NCBI RefSeq assembly: GCF_002252705.1
Contig: NZ_NQLA01000006.1
Span: 33,600-97,599 of the forward strand
Direction: 5' to 3'
Origin: Vulcanococcus limneticus LL
Lineage (GTDB): Bacteria; Cyanobacteriota; Cyanobacteriia; PCC-6307; Cyanobiaceae
Length of the DNA: 64,000 nucleotides
The notes beneath the pieces were generated by a model. That model was not told the DNA's origin, searched no databases, and saw only the letters and a program-made list of their open reading frames with translations. Shown one piece after another: positions 32,427 to 41,798 of this stretch (positions within the stretch are counted from its first letter, which is position 1; each line of letters opens with the position of its first letter). The position numbers were made by a program, and so were the translations under genes.

Positions 32427-34256
32427 TCAATCTCCGCTGGTGCGGCGTGTCAGGGCTTGGCGGGAGTGTTGCAGGCTCGCGAGGGCCCGTCGTCGTTCGG
32501 TGGTTTCTGGTGGCGCGTAGCGCAGCTGGCCATAGCTGGCGCTGAGCGTCTGCAGCGCCTCTCGCAACTTGGGGTGGACCTCGGCCGCGCGCGCGCAGAA
32601 CGCCTCCAGGTCCTCACCGCCCCTGGGTTGCAGTCCCAGCTGGGCCAGCTGCGCCAGGCAGCGCTCCAGTTCCCGCCGCAGATCATCCCGGCGGCGGCCT
32701 TGATACTGCCGCCCCAGCAGCAGTGCCGCCGGTACCAGCGCCACCGCCAGGCCCCCCACCAGCACGGCCCCCTGCCATTGGCGCCAGCGGCCGAGCCAGC
32801 GGTCCATCAGCCCGTTCTGGGAGCGTCCGTCGAACTGCAGCACCCAGCGGGTCCAGGCCAGGTCCAGGCGGGTCCAGCCCTGCTCCAGCTGGCGCAGCCA
32901 GGGGAGTGTGCGGCCCAGCCGGCGCAGATCCTCCAGCTGCCCGGCCAGGCCCCCCTGAACCCCCGCCGCGATGCGATCCGGTGCCACCCAGCCGGTGGGA
33001 TCCACCGCCACCCAGCCCTGGCCCTCCAGCCACACCTCGCTCCAGGCGTGGGCGTCCCGCTGGCGCACGTCCAGGTAGCCGCTCGTGCCGCCCGCATCGC
33101 CGATCCACTCGCCGCCCTGATACCCCAGAACCACCCGCGCCGGCAGGCCCGCCGCCCGCATCAGGGCCGTGAAGCTGCCGGCGAAGTGCTCGCAGAAGCC
33201 GGCCCGGCTCTCGAACAGGAAGGCATCGAGTGGGGCCCACTGCGGCAGCCGCCCGGGCTGGAGGGTGTAGCGGAAGGATCCGCTCCGGAAGAAGCGGGCC
33301 GCGGCCTCCACGCGGGCCGCTGGCGGGAGCGTGCGTCCCCACTGCTCCGCCAGCTGCTCCAGCCGCGGGTTGCTGCCGCGGGGCAGCAGCAGGTCCTGGG
33401 GCAGGGGTGGCCGGGTGCGCCAGGCGCTGGGGCCGGTGGGTCGGCCCAACGTGTAGCGCCGACGCTCACCGCCGGGGCCAGGCCCGATCAGCTCCCCCGC
33501 TTCGGCCATGCGGAGACCTGGCGTCAGCGGGATGCCTTCGCCGCTCCAGGGCAGCTGGGGCACGGGCGAGGGTTCCACCACCCACAGCTGCCAGGGGGTG
33601 CCCTGGGCCGGTGGCGGCGGCGGGGGCTGGCGCAGGTCCGGCGCCGCCAGGCTGCTCCAGCGGCGCCCGTCGAAGCGATCCAGTACCAGCACCCGCCAGT
33701 AGCGCTGGGCGGGTGGCGGAATCGCACCACTGAGCGGGCTGACTCGCAGCGCCGGCGAGGGGTCCTGCACCAGGCTGGCGATCGCTCCGGGGTCCAGCTG
33801 GTCGCTGAGGCCGGTGCGGCCGGCCGTGGCGCCGGGCAGGCTCCAGAGCGGGCCGAGGCGCGGCAGCAGCAGGAACAGCAGCACCAGCAGCGGCAGAGCC
33901 GCCATCGCCAGCTGCAGGCTGCGGCCCAGCAGCTGGCGCAGGGAGGTGCGCCCGCCCGCCTCCTGGCTGAGCAGGGCCCCCAGCACCACCAGGGCGGTGC
34001 TGGCCTGCAGCAGGCTCGGTCCCAGCTCCGGGTTCATCACCGCCAGCACGCCCACGGCGATCAGTTCCGCCAGGGCCGCGCGGCGCAGGTCTGGGGGACG
34101 GCGGCTCTCGCGCAGTTTCAGGCCCGCCAGAGCCACCAGGGCCACCGCTCCCCAGAACAGGATCTGGGAGCGGTCGGTGAGGGCCAGCTGCAGGGCCAGC
34201 AGGCCCAGGGCCAGGCCGTGCAGCAGCAGGCTCCTGCGGGCGAGGGGGCTGGCCAT
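32427..34256 (-). CDS. TgpA-like membrane transglutaminase
   Basis: 609 residues. About five membrane helices in the first 130 residues (LLLHGLALGLLALQLAL; ILFWGAVALVALAGL; LGRSLQLAMAALPLLVLLFL), a DUF3488-type linker, then an extracytoplasmic transglutaminase core with the full triad: Cys355 (GFCEHFAG), His403 (HAWSEVW) and Asp419 (VAVDPTGW). A last helix (GAVLVGGLAVALVPAALLLG, near 510) precedes a cytoplasmic tail. It is third in an operon with moxR and DUF58 genes, the usual company of TgpA; the DUF58 stop and this start overlap at 34256. The substrate is unknown. Confidence 0.9.
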   Translation of the reverse strand: MASPLARRSLLLHGLALGLLALQLALTDRSQILFWGAVALVALAGLKLRESRRPPDLRRAALAELIAVGVLAVMNPELGPSLLQASTALVVLGALLSQEAGGRTSLRQLLGRSLQLAMAALPLLVLLFLLLPRLGPLWSLPGATAGRTGLSDQLDPGAIASLVQDPSPALRVSPLSGAIPPPAQRYWRVLVLDRFDGRRWSSLAAPDLRQPPPPPPAQGTPWQLWVVEPSPVPQLPWSGEGIPLTPGLRMAEAGELIGPGPGGERRRYTLGRPTGPSAWRTRPPLPQDLLLPRGSNPRLEQLAEQWGRTLPPAARVEAAARFFRSGSFRYTLQPGRLPQWAPLDAFLFESRAGFCEHFAGSFTALMRAAGLPARVVLGYQGGEWIGDAGGTSGYLDVRQRDAHAWSEVWLEGQGWVAVDPTGWVAPDRIAAGVQGGLAGQLEDLRRLGRTLPWLRQLEQGWTRLDLAWTRWVLQFDGRSQNGLMDRWLGRWRQWQGAVLVGGLAVALVPAALLLGRQYQGRRRDDLRRELERCLAQLAQLGLQPRGGEDLEAFCARAAEVHPKLREALQTLSASYGQLRYAPPETTERRRALASLQHSRQALTRRTSGD

Positions 34257-35308
34257 CAGAGGGGGTGGGTGCCGCCGCCCGCCCCTGGGGCCAGGGCCAG
34301 GGCCTCCAGGCAGCGCTGCAGCTGGGCCGCCCCGGTGGCTGGCGGGATGACCAGCGGCTCGCCGCCGCTCCGTTCCAGCGCCACGCCGAACGCCTCACCC
34401 GCCGCAGCCAGGCGGCAGAGCCGCTCGCACAGGTGCTCCAGGGCCTGCTCATAGGGCACGGCCGGATCGGGGGCCAGCAGCAGGGCGCCGGGCTGCGGGT
34501 CGCTGAAGCGCTTGCTGAGTCGGGTGCCGCTGCGGGCCAGCTGCTTCCAGGCCAGCCGGGTGGGGCCCTCCTCGGGGCGGTGGGGGCCCAGCTCGCGCCA
34601 CTCCTCGCTGCCCTGCTGCTCCTCCAGGCCGCCGCCGCTGCCCTCTAGCTCGCCCTGGGCCGCCGCCAGGGTGGCCACTGGCCCGGGCCGCCGCGCCGGG
34701 TAGATCAGCTGCGGCGTTTCGGGCTCCCAGAGCGTCCAGCAGACGAACAGCCCCAGCGGAGCCGTGGCCTCCAGCCGCAGCCGACCGGGGCGCTGCAGGC
34801 CGCGTCGGGCCGGCTGCCAGGGCAGGGCCAGGGGCTGATGGCCCGGCTGGAGGCTGCCGCTCCACCCGGCGGCTGCCCCTCGGAACCGGGCCCGCAGCTG
34901 CAGGCGCTCCTGGCTGCTGCTGGCGAGCAGCGGATAGGGGAGCCGCTCACTGGCAAAGCCAGGCTCCGGCGTGCCACAGCGCAGCTCCAGCCCCTGCAGG
35001 TTGAACTGGGTGAGGTAGGGGGCCAGCAGGAACAGGCCCACGCCGCCGTAGGCCAGCAGCAGGGCGCCGTTGCTGCCGCCGTTGATGGCCAGCAGGTAGA
35101 GCACCACGCAGCACAGCAGCCAGAGCCAGCCGAAGCCCGTGGGCAGGATGTAGAGGTTGCGTAGGCCCAGCAGCAGCACGGCGCTGCGGCGTGGGCGAAT
35201 CACCCGATCGGGGAAGGGATCGCGGGGGAGTGCGCTGGCTGCCCGCGCAGCCGGGCGCCCAGGAGTTCCCCCTGCTGCCTGCCCAGCCACTGGCTCAGCG
35301 GATCGCAT
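34256..35308 (-). CDS. DUF58 membrane protein
   Basis: 350 residues with two adjacent membrane helices after a basic N-terminus (GFGWLWLLCCVVLYLLAING and ALLLAYGGVGLFLLAPYL, about 58-98), then a soluble part. The DUF58 pattern is weak but visible (REL...RLAWKQLARSGTRLSKRF in place of the usual WRASAR motif), followed by a short vWA-like end. DUF58 proteins are always found with MoxR ATPases, as here: the gene overlaps moxR by 14 bases and the transglutaminase gene by 1. Start ATG 35308. Confidence 0.85.
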   Translation of the reverse strand: MRSAEPVAGQAAGGTPGRPAARAASALPRDPFPDRVIRPRRSAVLLLGLRNLYILPTGFGWLWLLCCVVLYLLAINGGSNGALLLAYGGVGLFLLAPYLTQFNLQGLELRCGTPEPGFASERLPYPLLASSSQERLQLRARFRGAAAGWSGSLQPGHQPLALPWQPARRGLQRPGRLRLEATAPLGLFVCWTLWEPETPQLIYPARRPGPVATLAAAQGELEGSGGGLEEQQGSEEWRELGPHRPEEGPTRLAWKQLARSGTRLSKRFSDPQPGALLLAPDPAVPYEQALEHLCERLCRLAAAGEAFGVALERSGGEPLVIPPATGAAQLQRCLEALALAPGAGGGTHPL

Positions 35309-36206
35309 CGACGCTCTCCAGCAGCTGGCGGCTGTGGCCGCCGGCCTCGGCCAGGGGATGGCCGCCGTCGAGCCGGTGCTCGGCCACAGCGGCGAACACC
35401 GCGATCACATCCGCAGGAGTCACGTAGCGGCGCCCCTCGATCAGTGACCAGGCCCGGGCCGCCTGCAGCAGCGCCAGCCCCGCCCGCGGCGAGAGGGGCG
35501 AGCCCGCCGCGCCGGCCCCGCGGCTGGCGGTGAGCAGATCGAGCACGTAGTCGATCAGGGCCGGCTCGCAGTGCTGCTGGTTGGCCTGCCGCTGCAGATC
35601 CAGCAGCTCGGCGGGTTGCAGCAGGGCCCCCAGCTGCTCCAGGCCCAGGCCCTGGCCCGCCAGCAGGGAGGCCTCCGCCTCGCGGCTGGGGAAGCCCAGG
35701 CTGAGGCGCATCAGGAAGCGGTCCAGCTGGGATTCCGGCAGGGCCGAGGTGCCGCCCTGGTCCAGGCCGTTCTGGGTGGCGATCACGCAGAAGGGCTGCG
35801 GCAGCGGGTGGGTCACGCCGTCCACGCTGACGCGCCCGGCCGCCATCGCCTCGAGCAGGGCGCTCTGGGTGCGGGGGCTGGCCCGGTTGATCTCGTCAGC
35901 CAGCAGCACCTGGGTGAACAGTGGGCCCGGCTCGAAGCGGAAGGCACCGCGGCTCTGGTCGAAGATCCGCAGCCCGGTGAGGTCGGCTGGCAGCAGGTCG
36001 CTGGTGAAGTGCACCCGCTGGAAGTCGAGCCCGAAGCTGCGGGCCAGGGCCTCGGCCAGGGTGGTCTTGCCCATGCCGGGCAGGTCTTCGATCAGCAGAT
36101 GGCCTCCTGCCACCAGGCAGGTGACGGCCAGCTGCACCTGGCTGGGCTTGCCCAGCAGCACCCCGTTGATCGCCGCGAGCACCGTTGCGAGGGGGCGGGA
36201 TCCCAT
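35295..36206 (-). CDS. MoxR-family AAA+ ATPase
   Basis: 303 residues, typical length. Walker A in HLLIEDLPGMGKTTLAEALA, Walker B in QVLLADEINRASPRTQSALL with the MoxR-typical EINRA, and sensor region FCVIATQNGLDQGGTSALPE followed by the Arg-finger segment ESQLDRFLMRL. MoxR ATPases act as chaperones for assembly of membrane or secreted complexes with vWA/DUF58 partners. First gene of the moxR-DUF58-transglutaminase operon. Start ATG 36206; it diverges from the CobD-like gene. Confidence 0.93.
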   Translation of the reverse strand: MGSRPLATVLAAINGVLLGKPSQVQLAVTCLVAGGHLLIEDLPGMGKTTLAEALARSFGLDFQRVHFTSDLLPADLTGLRIFDQSRGAFRFEPGPLFTQVLLADEINRASPRTQSALLEAMAAGRVSVDGVTHPLPQPFCVIATQNGLDQGGTSALPESQLDRFLMRLSLGFPSREAEASLLAGQGLGLEQLGALLQPAELLDLQRQANQQHCEPALIDYVLDLLTASRGAGAAGSPLSPRAGLALLQAARAWSLIEGRRYVTPADVIAVFAAVAEHRLDGGHPLAEAGGHSRQLLESVDAIR

Positions 36207-36263
36207 GGGCGGGCGCGGGGCTGGCGGTGGGCCGTCAGGCTAGGCAGAGTCTTGGCCTGCCCC

Positions 36264-37433
36264 GTGAGCGCCCCCGGCCCCGCCAGTCCCGAGATTCACG
36301 GCGGCAACCTGGAGGCCGCGGCCCGTCGGCTGGGCTGCCGCCCTGACCAACTGCTGGATGCCAGCGCCTCGCTGGTGCCGTTTGCGCCCCCGTGGCGCCT
36401 GCGCCGGGCCCTGGGCCGCGCCCTGGCCCCCGCTGCCCTGCGCCCCTACCCCGACCGCGGCTACGCCGGCCTGCGGGCGGCGATCGCCTCCCTGCACGGG
36501 CTCGATCCGGCCTGGGTGCTGCCCGGCAACGGCGCCGCCGAGCTGTTCACCTGGGCCGCCCGCGATGCCGCCGCCGTGGGCGTCAGCCTGCTGCCTGCCC
36601 CTGGGTTCGCCGACTACCGGCGCGCCCTGGCCTGCTGGGGCGGGCAGGCGCGCAGCCTGGCCCTGCCTCTGGAGTGGCAGGGGGCGGGGCCTCTGCCGTG
36701 GCCCTGGGGCCACGGGGCGGCTCCCGAGGCCGCTGCGGGTCGTGCCGCCGTCGCGGACCAGCACGACTCCACTGCCCTCTGGATCACCAACCCCCACAAC
36801 CCCACCGGCCAGCTCTGGAGCCGCGCCAGCCTCGAGCCGCTGCTGGCGCGCCATCGCCTGGTGATCTGCGATGAGGCCTTCCTGCCCCTGGTGCCGGGTG
36901 GCGAGGCCCAGTCGCTGCTGCCGCTGGTGGCAGGCCATCCCAACCTGGTGGTGATCCGCAGCCTCACCAAGCTGTTCGCCATCGCCGGCCTGCGGCTCGG
37001 CTACGCGGTGGCGGCGCCCGAGCGGCTGGCCCGCTGGAGCGGCTGGCGCGATCCCTGGCCCGTGAACGGCCTGGCAGCCGCCGCCGGCGAGGCCCTGCTG
37101 GCCGACCGGCGCGGCTATGCCCGCTGGTGCGCGCGGGTTCAGGGCTGGGCGGAGCGGGAGGGGGCCTGGCTGTCCGCCGGGATCGGCGCGCTGGAGGGGC
37201 TGGTGCCGCTGCCCTCCAGCGCCAACTTCCTGCTGGTGCGGGGCGAACGGCAGGGCCGGCCCTTGGCCCTGGAGCCGTTGCGGCTGGCCCTGGAGCGCCA
37301 GCACCGCATCCTGCTGCGCGACTGCCGTTCCTTCGAGGGTCTTGATGCCAGCTGGGTGCGCATCGGCCTCCAGGACCGCCGCGGCAATCGGCGCCTTCTT
37401 CGGGGTCTCAGCCGGGAGTGGCGCCCCGGCTGA
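36264..37433 (+). CDS. CobD-like aminotransferase-fold enzyme (threonine-phosphate decarboxylase type)
   Basis: A fold-type I PLP enzyme of 389 residues. The N-terminus ([35 protein letters not shown]) is characteristic of CobD, which makes aminopropanol phosphate for the cobalamin side chain; HisC-like transaminases are the alternative. PLP features: [41 protein letters not shown] and the Schiff-base lysine in [21 protein letters not shown] 36264 was chosen because the CobD motif starts a few codons later; the frame is open far upstream as antisense of moxR. The end overlaps murG by 26 bases. Confidence 0.85.
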   Translation: MSAPGPASPEIHGGNLEAAARRLGCRPDQLLDASASLVPFAPPWRLRRALGRALAPAALRPYPDRGYAGLRAAIASLHGLDPAWVLPGNGAAELFTWAARDAAAVGVSLLPAPGFADYRRALACWGGQARSLALPLEWQGAGPLPWPWGHGAAPEAAAGRAAVADQHDSTALWITNPHNPTGQLWSRASLEPLLARHRLVICDEAFLPLVPGGEAQSLLPLVAGHPNLVVIRSLTKLFAIAGLRLGYAVAAPERLARWSGWRDPWPVNGLAAAAGEALLADRRGYARWCARVQGWAEREGAWLSAGIGALEGLVPLPSSANFLLVRGERQGRPLALEPLRLALERQHRILLRDCRSFEGLDASWVRIGLQDRRGNRRLLRGLSREWRPG

Positions 37434-38499
37434 TCTGTTGGAGCAACAGGGCCAGCTGCTGGTCGGCATCGCGCACCGCCAGCCGCCCCATGCCGGCCCG
37501 CAACCTGCCTAACGGATCCACGGCCGGATCGCCCCCCCGCAGCCGCGGCCCCAGCAGCCGCCACACGGCCCGCTCCAGGGCCGGGTGCTCCGGCGGGTGC
37601 TGCCACACGATCACGGCGGCACCCACGGCCGCGGCGGCGCCGGCGTTGGCGTCCTGGTGGCGGTCGGCGGCCTGGGGGAAGGGCACCAGGATCGCCGGGG
37701 CGCCGCTCACCGCCAGCTCGCTGAGGCTGCCGGCGCCGGCCCGGCTGATCACCAGATCGGCGCACTGAAGAAGACCCGCCATGGCGTCGCTGAAGGGGCG
37801 CTCCACGTAGGCCGGATGGCGCAGCAGGCCCGCTTCGGGATCGCTGCTGCCGCTCAGGTGCACCACCCGGCAGCCGGCCGCCAGCAGCCGCGGCAGCAGC
37901 GGCCGCACCATGCGGTTCAGGCCCACCGCCCCCTGGCTGCCGCCCATCACCAGCAGCAGCGGGCCCGGGCCCGGTGGCACCCACTCCGGCAGGGCCGCCG
38001 GCCGCAGGAACTCCTGGCGCACCGGCGTGCCGGTGAGCAGCGGACGGCAGCGGGGCAGCCGCTCGGCGGCCTGGGGCAGGCCCACGGCCACCCGGCTGCA
38101 GAGGCGCCCCAGCAGGCGCGTCACCCGGCCCGGCACGCCGTTGGATTCGTGCAGCACCACCGGCACGCCGCACCAGCGGGCCGCCAGGATCGCCGGGGCG
38201 GCGATGTAGCCGCCGGTGCTGAACACCACGCCGATGCGCTCGCGCCGGATCAGGCGCCGCACCTCGCCGGTGCAGCCCAGCAGCCGCAGCAGCTGCCAGA
38301 GCTTGCGCAGTCCCCTGCCCTGCAGCCCCCCCGCCCGGATCGTGTGCAGCGGGTAGGCGGCGGGCACCAGCTCCTGCTCCAGCCGGTCCGGCACCCCCAG
38401 CCACTGGATCGTCCAGTCGGCGGGCAGGGCCTGGGCCACCGCCAAAGCTGGGAACAGGTGCCCGCCGGTGCCGCTGGCGGCGATCAGGAGCCGGCTCAT
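37408..38499 (-). CDS. murG: MurG, lipid II-forming GlcNAc transferase
   Basis: Adds GlcNAc to lipid I at the inner face of the membrane. 363 residues: [20 protein letters not shown] at the start (glycine-rich loop), [56 protein letters not shown] and the donor-binding [19 protein letters not shown]...[19 protein letters not shown]. All standard GT28 motifs are in place. Start ATG 38499, 71 bases from the divergent neighbour. It is separate from mraY, at the left edge of the window. Confidence 0.97.
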   Translation of the reverse strand: MSRLLIAASGTGGHLFPALAVAQALPADWTIQWLGVPDRLEQELVPAAYPLHTIRAGGLQGRGLRKLWQLLRLLGCTGEVRRLIRRERIGVVFSTGGYIAAPAILAARWCGVPVVLHESNGVPGRVTRLLGRLCSRVAVGLPQAAERLPRCRPLLTGTPVRQEFLRPAALPEWVPPGPGPLLLVMGGSQGAVGLNRMVRPLLPRLLAAGCRVVHLSGSSDPEAGLLRHPAYVERPFSDAMAGLLQCADLVISRAGAGSLSELAVSGAPAILVPFPQAADRHQDANAGAAAAVGAAVIVWQHPPEHPALERAVWRLLGPRLRGGDPAVDPLGRLRAGMGRLAVRDADQQLALLLQQISRGATPG

Positions 38500-38570
38500 G
38501 GGGGTGCTCTGACGCGCCTGGCGCCTGTCCGTGGCGCGCCTAACTTAAAAGCCAGGTCCCGCTGTGGTTC

Positions 38571-39317
38571 ATGGTGCTGCTCCGCCCCTTTCTGCCCGCC
38601 CTGCTGGCGGCGGCGGCCCTGGCACCCCTCGCCCCCCTGGCGCCGTTGCAGGCGGCGCCCAGCCTGGCCGGCCTGGAGGCCGCCCTCAACGACCCGGCAC
38701 CCCAGGCCCTCAGTGCCCTGCTGGAGTCCGGCAAGGGCCTGGAGCCGGCCGAGGTGCAGCGTCGCCGCGAGGCCCTGCGCAGCCGTTTCCCCGATGCCCG
38801 CTGGAGCGTCAGCCCCGGTGCCCCACTGCGGGACGGCCGCCCCACGGCGGACGTGCGCGTGACCGGCAGCCGCGCCGATGGGCCCTACCGCTTCCGCTTC
38901 GAGGCGCAGCAGCGGCTGGCCCTGAGCAGCAGCGGCGAGCGCTTCAACGGCCAGGAGGTGATCAGTGAGAGCTCCCTGCTGCGCAGCGGCGACAGCAACC
39001 TCAAGGTGAGCGTGCTGATCCCCGATGCCGTGCTCACCGGCCAGCGCTACGACCTCGATGTGATCTTCGATGACCCCCTCGATGGCTCCGTGGCCGCCGG
39101 GGCGATCCAGGCCGTAGGGCCCAGCGAGCTGGCCGCGATCCAGCCCCCCGGCCTTCAGCTCGAGGCCCTGGCCGGGGGCGGCCTGTTCAAGAGTGTTCAG
39201 GCTCCCTACCAGCCCGGCGTGCAGACCTGGGGCGTGCTGCTGGTCCATCCCCAGGGCATCGTCAGCGCCACCAAGAAGGTGCGGGTCGTGGCCGACCGGG
39301 CGGGCCTCACCCCCTGA
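38571..39317 (+). CDS. Secreted conserved cyanobacterial protein, unknown function
   Basis: 248 residues with a clear signal peptide (LLRPFLPALLAAAALAPLAP, cleavage probably after LQAA). The mature part is beta-rich, with RSRFPDARWSVSPGAPLRDG, ADVRVTGSRADGPYRFRFEA, and LKVSVLIPDAVLTGQRYDLD...VIFDDPLDGSVAAG. No catalytic motif. I know it only as a picocyanobacterial hypothetical. A run TAACTT (38541-38546) upstream could be its -10. Its end overlaps the convergent dehydrogenase by 11 bases. Confidence 0.75.
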   Translation: MVLLRPFLPALLAAAALAPLAPLAPLQAAPSLAGLEAALNDPAPQALSALLESGKGLEPAEVQRRREALRSRFPDARWSVSPGAPLRDGRPTADVRVTGSRADGPYRFRFEAQQRLALSSSGERFNGQEVISESSLLRSGDSNLKVSVLIPDAVLTGQRYDLDVIFDDPLDGSVAAGAIQAVGPSELAAIQPPGLQLEALAGGGLFKSVQAPYQPGVQTWGVLLVHPQGIVSATKKVRVVADRAGLTP

Positions 39318-40263
39318 GGCCCCCGGGGCCCTCGCCGTCTGGGCCCCGCGCCCCACCCTCGAACCAGCGCGCCAGCGCCGCCACGTCCTCGTCCCCCCAG
39401 CCGGCCGCCAGCAGGCAGTCCTCCAGGGCCGCGACCCGCTCGCTCACCGGCAGCTCCAGGCCAGCCGCCGCGGCCTCTGCCAGGGCGATGGCCAGGTCCT
39501 TGCGGTGCAGGGCGAGCCGGAATCCCAGCGGGAAGGATCCGGCGATCATGGCGCCGCTGCGGTGCTCCAGGGCCCAGGAGCCGGCCGCGCCGCCCTTGAG
39601 CGCCTCCACCAGCGGCTCGAGCGGCAGCTCCAGCCGCCGGGCCAGGGCCAGGGCCTCGGCCACCGCCGCGTAGCTCCCCGCCACCAGCACCTGGTTCACG
39701 GCCTTGGCGGCCTGGCCGGCCCCCACGGGTCCGAAGTGGCTGAGTCGGCTGCCCACGCAGCCCAGCAGGGGCCGGGCCCGCTCCAGGTCGCCGGGACTGC
39801 CGCCCACCAGCACTGAGAGCGTGCCGGCACGGGCCCCCTCGGTGCCGCCGGTCACGGGGGCATCCAGGTAGCCGATGCCCTGCTCCTCCAGGCGCTGGGC
39901 CAGCCGGCGACTGGTGGCGGGGGCGATCGTGGAGCAGTCGATCACGAGGCTGCCGCGCCGGGCTCCGGCTACCACGCCTGGCCCCCCGAACAGCACCGCC
40001 TCCACCGCCGCGTCGTCGCTGACGCAGACAGCGATCAGCTCGGCGCCTGCCGCCGCCTCCGCCGGGCTGGCGGCCCGCCTGGCCCCGCGGGCGGTGAGGG
40101 GCTCCTCCCGCCCACGCCGGCGGTTGTGCACGGTGAGCGGGAAGCCAGCCGCCAGCAGGTTGCTGGCCATGGGGCTGCCGAGGGCTCCCAGGCCGATCCA
40201 GGCCACGCTCGGCAGGGACGGGCTGGTGGCCAGGGGTGGGTGGCCGTGGGTTGGCTGCGGCAT
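39307..40263 (-). CDS. Beta-hydroxyacid dehydrogenase family, NAD(P)-dependent
   Basis: 318 residues. Rossmann motif VAWIGLGALGSPMASNLLAA near residue 20, VIDCSTIAPATSRRLAQ, the substrate-binding YLDAPVTGGTEGARAGTL, GPVGAGQAAKAVNQVLVAGS with the catalytic Lys (GxxxxAKAVNQ), and the C-terminal helical domain with LALHRKDLAIAL. This is the 3-hydroxyisobutyrate/tartronate-semialdehyde/glyoxylate-succinic semialdehyde reductase family; the substrate cannot be decided by eye. Start ATG 40263 adds a short Pro/Ser-rich leader before the Rossmann fold. Confidence 0.9.
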   Translation of the reverse strand: MPQPTHGHPPLATSPSLPSVAWIGLGALGSPMASNLLAAGFPLTVHNRRRGREEPLTARGARRAASPAEAAAGAELIAVCVSDDAAVEAVLFGGPGVVAGARRGSLVIDCSTIAPATSRRLAQRLEEQGIGYLDAPVTGGTEGARAGTLSVLVGGSPGDLERARPLLGCVGSRLSHFGPVGAGQAAKAVNQVLVAGSYAAVAEALALARRLELPLEPLVEALKGGAAGSWALEHRSGAMIAGSFPLGFRLALHRKDLAIALAEAAAAGLELPVSERVAALEDCLLAAGWGDEDVAALARWFEGGARGPDGEGPGGLRG

Positions 40264-40378
40264 CGGATCGGCGGCGAGTGGCCAGCGGCGGCCAAGGACG
40301 ATCCCAATCCTCAGGGGGCCTGGGGCCTGTGGGTTCGCCCAGGTGCCTGCAGCAGCGCCGGGTGCGCCAGCCTGCCCC

Positions 40379-40930
40379 TCAGCGGTCGTTCGGCTGGCTG
40401 AGCCAGCGTCGGCGCTGGCGGCCCAGCTCCTCCCAGCTCAAGCCGCCGTCGCCGTTCGCATCCACCTCGGCGAAGCGGCGCCGCATCCAGGAGAAGGCCT
40501 CGGCCTCGGCCCGGTCGATGCGGCCGTCGCCGTTGCGGTCGGCCCGGCTGAAGAACTCCCGCAGCCGCTCGCCCATCGCCTCGGTGCTGCGGGGAATCAG
40601 CTGGCCGGGATCGAGATAGCCGCGGTTCTCGCCCCCCAGCCGCTCGAAGTGGCGCTCCAGATAGGGGTGGCCCTCCACCTCGCTCCGATCCAGCCGCCCG
40701 TCGCCGTTGCGATCGAGGCGCCGGTAGAGCTTCTGCAGGCGGCCCTGGTAGAGCCGCAGCTCCTCGGCGCTCTGGGCCCGCGCCGCCAGCGGCGGCGGGC
40801 TGGCGGCCGCCACCAGCAGCGCCAGGCCGGCGGCCCGCAGCAGGATTGGGCCCCAGCGCAGCCGGCTGCTGGGCAGCGGGCTGGGGCGCAGGCCGGGCGG
40901 CAGAACGGTGCGGAGCGCGGAGCTGAACAT
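40379..40930 (-). CDS. Exported EF-hand calcium-binding protein
   Basis: 183 residues. A basic N-terminus and hydrophobic helix (LLRAAGLALLVAAASPPPLA, about 30-49) form a signal peptide. Three canonical EF-hand loops follow: DRNGDGRLDRSEV, DRNGDGRIDRAEA and DANGDGGLSWEEL, plus a decayed one (GENRGYLDPGQL) between the first two. It should bind calcium in the periplasm. It is divergent from the response regulator gene, 139 bases away, and may be part of its regulon. Confidence 0.85.
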   Translation of the reverse strand: MFSSALRTVLPPGLRPSPLPSSRLRWGPILLRAAGLALLVAAASPPPLAARAQSAEELRLYQGRLQKLYRRLDRNGDGRLDRSEVEGHPYLERHFERLGGENRGYLDPGQLIPRSTEAMGERLREFFSRADRNGDGRIDRAEAEAFSWMRRRFAEVDANGDGGLSWEELGRQRRRWLSQPNDR

Positions 40931-41069
40931 GGTGTTCAGGCTATGGAGCGGGCCGCGGCTGGCTGCGACCGCGCCAGGCCGGAGTTATGACCAGATCCTT
41001 CCGCGGCCCCGCTGGGCGGAGTGGCTCCATACAGTCGGGCCAGCACAGGGCCTGGGGCCGATCGCCGCC

Positions 41070-41798
41070 ATGGGCAAGACAGCACAGCGCATCTGGGTGG
41101 TGGACGACGACCCGGAGCTGCGGCGCCTGGTGGGCACCTACCTCACCGACCTGGGCTACGACGTGCGCTGCCTCAGCGACGGCGCCCAGCTGATGGCGCG
41201 GCTGGAGAGCCAGCGCCCTGACCTGGTGGTCCTCGATCTGATGCTGCCGGGTGATGACGGCCTCAGCCTGCTGCGGCGTCTGCGGGATCAGGGTGACGAC
41301 ATGCCGGTGGTGATGCTCACCGCCAAGGGCGATGCGGTGGATCGGATCATCGGCCTGGAGCAGGGGGCGGACGACTACCTGGCCAAGCCCTTCCTGCCTC
41401 GCGAACTCAGCGCCCGCATCGACGCCGTGCTGCGCCGCCGTGTGGCCTTGCCGGCCGGCACACCCCTGGCGGAGGGTCAGCAGGTGTGCTTCGGCGACAA
41501 CCAGCTCGACCTGGCGGCCCGCAGCCTGCTGCGCGGCGGCGAGCCGGTGGCGATCACCAGCGGTGAGTTCAGCCTGCTGGCCGCCTTCGTGCAGCATCCG
41601 CACCGGCCCCTGTCGCGGGAGCGGCTGATCGAGCTGGCCCGCGGGCCCGATTCGGAAACCGACAGCCGCAGCATGGACGTGCAGGTGTCGCGGGTGCGGC
41701 GACTGGTGGAGCCCGATCCCGCCCGCCCCCGCTACCTGCAGACGGTGTGGGGCTACGGCTACGTGTTCGTGCCCGATGGCCAGCCCCGCAGCCGCTAG
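41070..41798 (+). CDS. OmpR-family response regulator
   Basis: 242 residues from ATG 41070. Receiver domain with the acidic pair in IWVVDDDPELRRL, phospho-acceptor Asp56 (LVVLDLMLPG), Thr in VVMLTAKG and Lys in DYLAKPFLP; then a winged-helix output domain (ITSGEFSLLAAFVQHPHRPL, SMDVQVSRVRRLVE, TVWGYGYVFVPDG). A longer frame reaches upstream, but MGKTAQRIWVVDDD is the natural start. The last 23 bases overlap the histidine kinase gene. Confidence 0.95.
   Translation: MGKTAQRIWVVDDDPELRRLVGTYLTDLGYDVRCLSDGAQLMARLESQRPDLVVLDLMLPGDDGLSLLRRLRDQGDDMPVVMLTAKGDAVDRIIGLEQGADDYLAKPFLPRELSARIDAVLRRRVALPAGTPLAEGQQVCFGDNQLDLAARSLLRGGEPVAITSGEFSLLAAFVQHPHRPLSRERLIELARGPDSETDSRSMDVQVSRVRRLVEPDPARPRYLQTVWGYGYVFVPDGQPRSR

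Noticed and set aside
40264..40378. Possible terminator hairpin between the EF-hand gene and the dehydrogenase gene
   Set aside because: Only a weak CCTGGG/CCCAGG pairing with a long loop; not convincing enough to list.
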